The notes under the pieces were generated by a model. That model searched no databases, was not told the origin of the DNA, and saw only the letters and a list, made by a program, of their open reading frames with translations. A program made the position numbers and the translations under genes. From positions 1 through 28,119 of the IMG/VR virus record IMGVR_UViG_3300035034_003358: 28,119 nucleotides of DNA. One strand, 5' to 3'. Each line of letters begins with the position of its first letter. Positions within the stretch are counted from its first letter, which is position 1. This DNA comes from a virus. Positions 1 through 7,541 of this stretch are shown here, one piece after another.

Positions 1-2697
1 ATCACCATAAGTAGAACCATCTCTATACCCCGTAAGTGTAGACACTCTATTTAAAAGGAATCTTCCATTACCTAACTCTGTAGTACTATCTCCTTCATCT
101 CCGTACTTAGAATTTATAGGTATATATCCAAGGGGTTCGTTATCTCCATAATGCTCCTCGTCCTTGTCTTTATTTCTGTACTCCAAGTCTGTTGGAGCAG
201 TATTAGCTTCTTGAGCTCTCCTGTGGGCCTCACCTTCAAAGAAAACCATAAACCTACTTCCAGCTCTTTCTGCTCCATCTGGATACATATAAAGCAGGTT
301 GTTGTTAATTATTCTTGTTGCAGTAAATGTTCCAGGGTCAATAAATGAAAGAGGATTCTGAGAATTCCTAATACCTTGAGACCTTTGACCGCCACCTTCA
401 TCAAATGATTCAACTGGCTTATCTCCTCCTGTTTGATCTTCTCTTTTAGACTCCTCCTCCTCTATATCTTCATATACAAGCCTTTCTCCCTCAAGTTGGT
501 AATTACTTAAAAGTTGAGGTTGATACAACTCTCTCCATATAGTAGCGAAATCAAGTATCTCTACTCCAACACCAGAAAGAGCCTCCTTAGAAGTTCCAAC
601 TGTTTGGCCACCGACTGTAATTGAACCTGCGGTATTAATATCATTAATCCCGTTACCGCTACCACCCTGTGCTGCCTCATCTATACTCGCTGGAGTTGAC
701 ATAACGACCTTCCATGTAAGTGGGTTAACTCCAGAGGCTGCTGAATTAGCTACTCCTTGTAGTCCAGAAGTTAAATCAAATATATTAGTAAATATACTAA
801 CCCCTCCCTGGGCTTCAATACTTAGCTTAAACCCTTCTTCTCCATTTGCTTTTGCAAGCCCATCTGCATCACTAGTAAAGTATCTGCTAAAAAATGTTGC
901 AAACCTTTGAAGTAATAAAAAATCTACATCTGATAAATTTTTAATAATATTTTCAGTGACATTTTGCATATCACGATCAGCTAATTCCTCGATAGATTGA
1001 ATGTCGTCCCTTGGGCCTCCAGCATTTTTATAAAAATCTCCTGGCAAATTAGGGTCATCACTCCTCGTGAAAAAAGCTGCAATTCCTGATCTAACAATAA
1101 TATTGCTTGCTATATTTTGATAATAAGATTTATATGGATTGCTCTCAGCCATTTCCATATTATTTATTCTCTGCTTTAAAACAGAATCATCCTGTCCTGC
1201 CTGAGGATTATTGGCAAGTAAGTCTTTAGAAATACCATCAGTAATAGCAGCAATAAACCTTCTCACAAAAGCCATCTCATGTTCTTCAACTCCAATATCC
1301 TGCCCTACGACATCAGATACAGCTGGAACCTCTTCTCCATCATCATTAATTGCAAGTGGAAATGCTTCTCCAATTATCTCACCCCCAGAATCGCCTTTAC
1401 TTGCTAAATCTTCCCTAAGAGCCCTTCTTTGGGGATTACCTAAATAACCCTCAAGCCCTGCATCAATTATACTACCCATTACAAATGCAGCATCTTTAGC
1501 AAGTTGAGAGAATATCTCTCCAATTGTTATTTTTTCAAGCTTTCTTTCAGAGGTAGCAAAAACCCTTCTCCTGATCTCATCATCTATATTTGATATGTTT
1601 TCGCTTATTACCTTTGTTGCTTGAGCTACCGCTGTATCTATTCTCTGCCTTTCTGCAGCAGAACCAGCTTGTGAGTAATTACTTAAAAAAGTTTCCCAAC
1701 TCTTACTAACTCCTTGCCCAAATTGCTCAAAACCTCTTACATATGTAGGAGTGCTTTCTGCATCAACTAAGGGATTTACAGAATACTTTAAAGACAAAAG
1801 TAAGTAGGCATTTAAAGCTGGTAGATTTCTTGGATTACCTATGTACTGCTCTATTTTTTGAGCTGAACCAAGATTTTCAGAATCTGGTATATTTGAATAA
1901 TCTGGTATTTTTATAGGAACAAAATTAACTACTGACTGATTGTTTGCCACACCCTTTATATCTTCACCTCTTGGTAAAATTTCTGTAACAGAATAGGCTC
2001 TCGCTAAATTTGACTTTATGGAACCCATCTGCTTTAATAGTTCATCAAACTCTTTTGAAGTATCTTCGGTTTTAATCTCAATTTGCTTACCTACCTTAAC
2101 TAAGTCAAACACACTTGTTATACCTCTTAATTTTTCCCTCTGCTCTCTTTGCTCTTCATCTGATGCTCCATCTACTGAAGATACTAAGTTATCTTTTCTA
2201 AGTCTTTTAGCTGCAAGTAGATATAAAAAAGGCATATCAGCAAAGAATCCCCACTGATTTGGAACAAATTCACATTTAATATCGTATGAACCATCACTTG
2301 AATTAAATGATGTTGACGTTCTCTTTAGGTTAAGAATCCATGTAGCTGGCTTTCCTAGGTAACCTTTAAAAGAAAACAAAAACTTTGGAGGTGGCCAGTT
2401 AAAAAGCACGCTATAATCAATACTTTGATTATCTTCTGGGTCTCCAGCTCTTTCTTGAGTACCGAACACTGTAGCTCCGTATAAATCTTTAAAAGTTACT
2501 GTAACAAGAGGTTGAAGGGATGTATTAACCTCGATGTCAATACTTGTAATACCAAATCCTGTACTATTTCTGAAAAACTCAGCACTAAACATCTTCCTAC
2601 CTAAAAAGTCATAAGTAGTTCCATTAACGCAAGCCTCAAGCTTTACATCAATGAAAAGGTCTTTCATATTAAATTGTGGAATCGGTTCTTGCGCCAT
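1..2697 (-). CDS. large phage tail/baseplate-type protein, C-terminus beyond the window
   Basis: An open frame of 899 codons runs from an ATG at 2697 to the first base of the window without a stop, so the gene continues leftwards. The start overlaps the stop of the upstream gp53-like gene in a TAATG, which suggests translational coupling and supports the start. The first 170 residues contain a compact beta-rich domain (around FLGRKMFSAEFFRN and TSIDIEVNTSLQPLVTVTF). A segment near residues 150-160 (WGFFADMPFLYLLAAKRL) resembles virion baseplate proteins that follow the tape measure in other large phages. The rest is soluble, with polar acidic stretches near the visible end and no obvious membrane segment. 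Position downstream of the tape-measure, tube-cap-like and gp53-like genes argues for a baseplate or hub component. The exact T4 counterpart is not recognisable; a gp27/gp5 or gp6-like role is possible but unproven. Confidence 0.75.
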   Translation of the reverse strand, partial: MAQEPIPQFNMKDLFIDVKLEACVNGTTYDFLGRKMFSAEFFRNSTGFGITSIDIEVNTSLQPLVTVTFKDLYGATVFGTQERAGDPEDNQSIDYSVLFNWPPPKFLFSFKGYLGKPATWILNLKRTSTSFNSSDGSYDIKCEFVPNQWGFFADMPFLYLLAAKRLRKDNLVSSVDGASDEEQREQREKLRGITSVFDLVKVGKQIEIKTEDTSKEFDELLKQMGSIKSNLARAYSVTEILPRGEDIKGVANNQSVVNFVPIKIPDYSNIPDSENLGSAQKIEQYIGNPRNLPALNAYLLLSLKYSVNPLVDAESTPTYVRGFEQFGQGVSKSWETFLSNYSQAGSAAERQRIDTAVAQATKVISENISNIDDEIRRRVFATSERKLEKITIGEIFSQLAKDAAFVMGSIIDAGLEGYLGNPQRRALREDLASKGDSGGEIIGEAFPLAINDDGEEVPAVSDVVGQDIGVEEHEMAFVRRFIAAITDGISKDLLANNPQAGQDDSVLKQRINNMEMAESNPYKSYYQNIASNIIVRSGIAAFFTRSDDPNLPGDFYKNAGGPRDDIQSIEELADRDMQNVTENIIKNLSDVDFLLLQRFATFFSRYFTSDADGLAKANGEEGFKLSIEAQGGVSIFTNIFDLTSGLQGVANSAASGVNPLTWKVVMSTPASIDEAAQGGSGNGINDINTAGSITVGGQTVGTSKEALSGVGVEILDFATIWRELYQPQLLSNYQLEGERLVYEDIEEEESKREDQTGGDKPVESFDEGGGQRSQGIRNSQNPLSFIDPGTFTATRIINNNLLYMYPDGAERAGSRFMVFFEGEAHRRAQEANTAPTDLEYRNKDKDEEHYGDNEPLGYIPINSKYGDEGDSTTELGNGRFLLNRVSTLTGYRDGSTYGD

Positions 2698-3002
2698 TAT
2701 CCTATATCTTTTCTTGAGCTGATCTTTAAACTAACCTCATTCAAAACATCTTGAAGGGGCCATGGCACTCTTATTACTTCATTATCTGGAATGTCGAACT
2801 CAAGGAAATATTGAGGGTTTGCCCAAAGAATAAGTCTAAAAAAAGTTTCGTCTTCATAAATATTACCAGCAATAGTATCAAGCCTATTTTTCTGTTTATT
2901 ATATGTAACGCTCTTATCAGTAGGTCTTCTGTCAATTTCTACTGGGGGCATGTTTTTGAGCTTGTCGTTTGTTTTTAACAAACTATAAAAGTTGTAAGCC
3001 AT
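2697..3002 (-). CDS. gp53/LysM-like baseplate or tail protein
   Basis: A 101-residue soluble protein. Residues about 37-85 have the LysM-like pattern of phage tail proteins: RLDTIAGNIYEDETFF, then LILWANPQYF, then a short linker and VIRVPWPLQD. This layout (an LDxIA helix, a W/LxxNP turn and a final IP-type strand) is shared by T4 gp53 baseplate wedge proteins and by LysM-like tail proteins that bind the tube or the baseplate centre. The small size fits a single such domain. A TATTTAT motif lies 17 bases before the ATG, and the stop is fused to the next start in a TAATG, so it probably heads a two-gene unit. Family assignment is from pattern recognition and is moderately confident. Confidence 0.65.
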   Translation of the reverse strand: MAYNFYSLLKTNDKLKNMPPVEIDRRPTDKSVTYNKQKNRLDTIAGNIYEDETFFRLILWANPQYFLEFDIPDNEVIRVPWPLQDVLNEVSLKISSRKDIG

Positions 3003-3013
3003 AACTGCTGTAT

Positions 3014-3026
3014 TTATCTATAAATA
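3014..3026 (-). promoter_or_regulatory. candidate late promoter before the gp53-like gene
   Basis: TATTTAT occupies 3026-3020 on the minus strand and is followed by AGATAAA, with 17 bases from the motif to the ATG. The A-run is shifted by one base relative to the consensus TATTTAT-N3-AAA seen before eight other genes here. Confidence 0.5.
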
Positions 3027-3065
3027 ATACACAATAAAAAAACAAAAACAAATAGTAAAGTTATC

Positions 3066-6000
3066 TTAATTTCTATTCCTAATAGGGCTATACATACCTC
3101 CATCATCAGTAGCTAGAGGAGGAGCTGAATTAAGCGAGCCATATGGACCAACCATATTAAAGTTAACAGTTACAAGAGCCCACATAGGCTGAACCCTACC
3201 ACCCTCAAGTGTCCAAGGGGCTTCTGCATAGTCAAAGCTTACGCTATTTACAATAATATCATGGTTCCACCAATCCCCAAGTCTTATATGACATACTGGT
3301 GGCTTAGTAAATGCAAATCCAGTACCAGTTGTCCCAGAGGCTCCACCTCCAGCAGCCGCTGGTCTTGTTAATTTTGAAAGGAATTCTATCTTTCTAACAA
3401 AGTCAACCTTATCCCCAGAAAAATAAGAAGGTTGGAACATAAGCCCTTGCTTCATTGTATCTATCCTTATAATTGTATCCTCTGGCTTACATACAGTTTC
3501 GCTGTTTTCAAACTCTTTCTTAACGACATTAACATTATATATATTGGAAGCTATATTACTCGCTTCTGAATAATTAGTAGCATAATTGAATTCGCTGTCA
3601 AGGCCAACTATTGATTGGTCTGTGTTTTGAATTTGATTCTCTAAATTTTGACTTCTTTCAGATAAAGCGCTTTGGTCTTTTGCTAATAAATCCTCCTCAC
3701 TTAACTCAACCGAATTCTGCCTTTGTTTTTGTTGATTTATTTGCTGAGAGGCTGTTGGCCCAGTAAGGTCATTAAAATTATCAAGAGGTGTTTTTAGTAT
3801 TCCATCAATAAGGTTTGAAGCTGCATTTCCATTGTTAACATCAATCTCTTTCTGAGCTTCTTGAGCGATTGTATCTTGCCTAGTTTTGGTTTCGTCAATT
3901 TTCTGATTAACATCTCTCAAGTCCTTTATTCTATTAGCCTTTTCTCTATCAAGCTCTTGCTGTCTTAATTTTCTACTATCATTCTGAGCCTTATCCCTAT
4001 CAGTAAAATGCTTAGTAAATTGAGACGTCACCTTTTCCATACTCTCTTCACCCCAATTTCTTCCAACATCCACAGTTTGTGCATAATCAGTCAATACATA
4101 AAATGATATAGTAGCATCCCTACTTGCATTGTTGTACGTATAAACAACCTCTGGCCTTCCAAGAAAGTTTGTAGAGTTCCAGTTAGCATTTTCAGAATTT
4201 TGAATGCTGTCTATATAAGGAGGGAAGAAAAACTGCTCATTACTGGCGTAATTCTTTATAGAAAACAATAATTTTCCAGCTCCTTGAGGTGCATAAGGAT
4301 TGTTTATCGTAAACCTTTGTCTTGAGATTTTCGGAGAACCATCTCTATTCTTACCTATTACGTAAGCTCTATTATTTTGTGGGTCAAAGTTATTTTTTAT
4401 AGAAGTTGGGTCACCAGTTTCTTTTATCGTGTTTATTACATGCTTAACACCTCTTCTTCCAGCAAGGAAGTCTTCATCCTCAAATGGATTACCGAGAACT
4501 GTCTTAGCCATTTTTGACTCTGCAGAACCTTCAACCCCAGTATCTGGTCTTAATATATCAGAGTCAAACTCACCTCCAGCATAATATGTACCACCATTGT
4601 TTGTAACTATACTTGCAGGAGTTGTAACAGTCCCTGCTTGTATTGGAGCACGGAAAGAACCTATAGTTGTAGATATAAGTTTCTGAAAACCTACTTGATC
4701 TACACCTTGTAATTCATTTAGAGACTCTGGGTTACCCGCTTGAAGTCCGTTTAAATTAAACGTGTTTCTTTCTTGATTGTAATTCCTGATGTTCTGAGTA
4801 ATACTACCCTCCCAGAAAGGGACGTAAGTTTCTCTTTTAAAGGAATTATCAAGAAACTGACCACCATTCGGATTTTTACTATTAGTTGTATATAACGCAT
4901 CATTTATAGACCTATCTCTTCTTTTTGTAGGGAAGTCTATATCCTGAGACACACCATAAAGCCTTTGAAGGTCTTTAGCTTGGTTTACAATAAAATCATC
5001 AGTAGCAAATAAAGCTTTTGATATTGGCGTGCTGTATGGTTCTAGTAATGAGTAATCGACAAGATCAGTATTTAACCTACCCTGAACAATATCTCCAAGC
5101 CTCCAATTCTCGCTGGTAGATGTATACTCATTCTCCCCATATTGCCACTCATTGTCAGAAACATTATTATTCCTAAATACCTCTGAATCATTTAATAAGT
5201 TTGTATCAAATGGTTTGTTTTTAGACAAAAGAAGCTGCCTTACCAATATACCTTGAGTAAACACTCTTGAAACGCCTAAAAATGCATTTGTTCCAGCTCC
5301 TTGAGCGTTTACACCAATAAGACCAAACCCTGCGTTAGCAGCTATCGCATCCTGCCTAACTTGAGAAGAGTCAGAAAGCAAATCGCTATCACTAGGAACG
5401 TTAGCCGAAAGATTATCCTCTCTTACTCCAGAAGAATCAGATGCAAGGTCTGAGTTATTAGGTACATTAGCAGAAAGATCATCACTCCTATATTGATCGG
5501 AATCAGATGCAAGGTCTGAGTTATTAGGTACATTAGCAGAAAGATCATCATCCCTGAATTGTTCAGAGTCTACCTGCAAGTCTGAATTACTAGGTACGTT
5601 AGCAGAAAGGTCATCATCTCTAAACTGAACTGAATCATCCTCAATATCACTATTTATCGCAACGTTATTAGAAAGATTGTTAAATAGGTATGGAGTAGAA
5701 TCAACTATAAGATCAGTATTGATTGGTGAATTGAATGACAAATCACCAACTCTAAATGGAACTGAGTCGGTTTCTAAATCCGTATTAATAGGCGAGTTCT
5801 TAGAAAGGTCATCAACTCTAAATGGAACTGAATCAACTTCCAGGTCTGTATTTATTGGTGAATTAAATGATAAGTCATCATCCCTAAACGGAACTGAGTC
5901 AACTTCTAGGTCTGTGTTAATATCTAAATTCTTTGAAAGATCGTCTGCCCTAAATGGAGCTGAGTCGGTTTCTAAATCAGTATTAATATCTACATTTAAA

Positions 6001-7484
6001 GACTGGTCATCAACTCTAAATGGAGCTGAATCAACCTCAAGGTCCGTGCTAATAGGGTTGTTTAGCGAAAGATCGTCTGCTCTATAGTTAGTAGAATCAC
6101 TTTCAATATTACTCTCAATTGGTGTGTTTTTAGATAAATCATCTGATCTAAATACTTCTGAATCGGTCTCAAGATTACTCTCATTCGATTTATTTAGAGA
6201 TAGATCATCATTTCTATATTGAATTGAATCGGTCTCAATATCAGAGTTATTTGACTTGTTTTTTGAAACATCGTCAGTTCTATATTGAACGGAGTCGTTC
6301 TCAAGGTCTGTATTCTTTGGAGTGTTATTAGAAAGGTTCTCATCTCTAAAAATAACACCATCCCTTTCAAGGTCTGTATTTTTTGGAGTGTTTTTAGAAA
6401 GGTCATCAACCCTTGCTTGTTCTCCAGTTTCTTCTAAACCAGGAGAGCTTGATTCTGCATTCTTAGAAATTTGAGAATTCCTCTGAGAAGCTGAATCTGA
6501 TTCCAAGTCTGTACTTTTAGCACTTTTCCTCGATAGGTTATCTCTCCTATATTGCTCACCTTCTTTTTCAAGGTCTACCTCTCTTTTTGGGTTTTTAGAT
6601 AAATCATTCTTTCTAAATTGATTTCTCAACTTTTCAGAATCCCTAAGAAGGTCTTGTTCTTTAGGGGTGTTTTTAGAAATATCGTCAGTTCTAAACGTTT
6701 CTGAATTAGAAAGTAGATCACCATCATTAACGCCAGTAGATTTCTTAGAAAGATTATCCTGTCTTTTTGCATCCGCTGTATCATCAATGCTCTGAGGCTT
6801 TGTTGATTTCTTGTGTAAATTATTCCTTCTATAATCAATAGAGTCTTTTTCCAGATCAGTATCCTTAGATACGTTCTTATGAAAATCTCTTTTCCTAAAT
6901 TGATTTCTAAGCTCTTCGGAATCTCTTAATAAATCTTGATCTTTTGAATTATTTTTAGACTGAGCATTCTCTCTATACTGATCGCTCTGCTTATCAATAT
7001 TAGTATTAGAAGAAGGATTATTTCTATTCTTTGCTAAATTAGAATTTCTTGTTAACTGAGAATCAGCCTCAAGATTACTATTTTTTGGAGAGTTCTTAGA
7101 CAATAACTGCTTTCTCATTGACTCAGAACCTCTAAGCAATTTCACTCTATCTTCTTGAATCTGCTTTCTAGCAAGCATAGACTTTCTGAAATCAGCAGAA
7201 ATTTTTTCAAGATCAGTCTCTTCAGTAACAAGTTTAGATATTAATCTATCTCTTATGAGTTTAGAATCTTCTTCAATATCATTGTTAATCGTCACATTTT
7301 TTGACAATAGCCCCTCTCTTGTTCTTGGGTAAAGAACATCATACACACTCTCAGGTCTAACAACATTTTTAGCAAAAAGCCTCTTTCTAGCATCAGCAGA
7401 GAATTCTTCATAAAACTCCTTTAGCTTTTGCTCTCTCCTTGCTGACTCGTCATTAGGGTCAAATAATGGGAAACCGTCTTCCAT
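3066..7484 (-). CDS. baseplate/tail-tube-cap-like protein with about 30 N-terminal 22-residue repeats
   Basis: A 1472-residue protein. Residues 34-710 are about 30 consecutive copies of a 22-residue unit, roughly R-x-DDLS-x-N-x-P-x-N-T/S-DLE-x-DS-x-x-F/Y, with one detached copy at 750-771. The C-terminal half is different. Around residues 1090-1125 are FFFPPYIDSI and FLGRPEVVYTYNN, a pattern typical of baseplate proteins that build on the tail tube. A Q/E/K/R-rich coiled-coil-like stretch lies at about 1145-1280, and the end holds CHIRLGDWWNHDIIVNS. The position immediately after the tape measure matches T4 genes 48 and 54 (tube cap and initiator), so a related role is likely. T4 gp48 and gp54 are far shorter and have no such repeats; the repeat region is an addition of unknown function. 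It is very polar, has no cysteines or membrane segments, and may form an extended fibre. A TATTTAT motif sits 14 bases before the start. Confidence 0.75.
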   Translation of the reverse strand: MEDGFPLFDPNDESARREQKLKEFYEEFSADARKRLFAKNVVRPESVYDVLYPRTREGLLSKNVTINNDIEEDSKLIRDRLISKLVTEETDLEKISADFRKSMLARKQIQEDRVKLLRGSESMRKQLLSKNSPKNSNLEADSQLTRNSNLAKNRNNPSSNTNIDKQSDQYRENAQSKNNSKDQDLLRDSEELRNQFRKRDFHKNVSKDTDLEKDSIDYRRNNLHKKSTKPQSIDDTADAKRQDNLSKKSTGVNDGDLLSNSETFRTDDISKNTPKEQDLLRDSEKLRNQFRKNDLSKNPKREVDLEKEGEQYRRDNLSRKSAKSTDLESDSASQRNSQISKNAESSSPGLEETGEQARVDDLSKNTPKNTDLERDGVIFRDENLSNNTPKNTDLENDSVQYRTDDVSKNKSNNSDIETDSIQYRNDDLSLNKSNESNLETDSEVFRSDDLSKNTPIESNIESDSTNYRADDLSLNNPISTDLEVDSAPFRVDDQSLNVDINTDLETDSAPFRADDLSKNLDINTDLEVDSVPFRDDDLSFNSPINTDLEVDSVPFRVDDLSKNSPINTDLETDSVPFRVGDLSFNSPINTDLIVDSTPYLFNNLSNNVAINSDIEDDSVQFRDDDLSANVPSNSDLQVDSEQFRDDDLSANVPNNSDLASDSDQYRSDDLSANVPNNSDLASDSSGVREDNLSANVPSDSDLLSDSSQVRQDAIAANAGFGLIGVNAQGAGTNAFLGVSRVFTQGILVRQLLLSKNKPFDTNLLNDSEVFRNNNVSDNEWQYGENEYTSTSENWRLGDIVQGRLNTDLVDYSLLEPYSTPISKALFATDDFIVNQAKDLQRLYGVSQDIDFPTKRRDRSINDALYTTNSKNPNGGQFLDNSFKRETYVPFWEGSITQNIRNYNQERNTFNLNGLQAGNPESLNELQGVDQVGFQKLISTTIGSFRAPIQAGTVTTPASIVTNNGGTYYAGGEFDSDILRPDTGVEGSAESKMAKTVLGNPFEDEDFLAGRRGVKHVINTIKETGDPTSIKNNFDPQNNRAYVIGKNRDGSPKISRQRFTINNPYAPQGAGKLLFSIKNYASNEQFFFPPYIDSIQNSENANWNSTNFLGRPEVVYTYNNASRDATISFYVLTDYAQTVDVGRNWGEESMEKVTSQFTKHFTDRDKAQNDSRKLRQQELDREKANRIKDLRDVNQKIDETKTRQDTIAQEAQKEIDVNNGNAASNLIDGILKTPLDNFNDLTGPTASQQINQQKQRQNSVELSEEDLLAKDQSALSERSQNLENQIQNTDQSIVGLDSEFNYATNYSEASNIASNIYNVNVVKKEFENSETVCKPEDTIIRIDTMKQGLMFQPSYFSGDKVDFVRKIEFLSKLTRPAAAGGGASGTTGTGFAFTKPPVCHIRLGDWWNHDIIVNSVSFDYAEAPWTLEGGRVQPMWALVTVNFNMVGPYGSLNSAPPLATDDGGMYSPIRNRN
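5355..7385 (-). repeat. tandem array of about 30 copies of a 66-bp (22-residue) coding repeat
   Basis: The array encodes residues 34-710 of the 1472-residue protein. Units near the C-terminal end (residues 469-710) are regular 22-mers and very similar; units near the N-terminus are more diverged, with lengths of 22-26 residues. Two adjacent units share an exact 51-base stretch starting at 5434 and 5500, a 66-base offset. A larger block of about three units is itself duplicated: residues from 172 and from 266 both carry the unusual RNQFR insertion, 94 residues apart. Confidence 0.95.
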
Positions 7485-7492
7485 GATTAACG

Positions 7493-7505
7493 TTTCTTAT
7501 AAATA
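7493..7505 (-). promoter_or_regulatory. candidate late promoter before the repeat protein gene
   Basis: TATTTAT at 7505-7499 on the minus strand, then AAGAAA, with 14 bases between the motif and the ATG at 7484. It lies in the 57-base gap after the tape-measure stop, which otherwise contains nothing recognisable. Confidence 0.6.
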
Positions 7506-7541
7506 AGAAGATAAAAAATTTTGGCAGTCAAATTAAAGGAA

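Noticed and set aside
5677-6087. A 136-codon plus-strand frame with internal repeats
   Set aside because: It is the antisense reading of the 66-bp repeat array; its periodicity comes entirely from the real gene on the minus strand.
5355-7385. CRISPR-like array of regular repeats
   Set aside because: The period is 66 bases with no unique spacers, the frame is open throughout, and conservation follows codons; it is a protein repeat.
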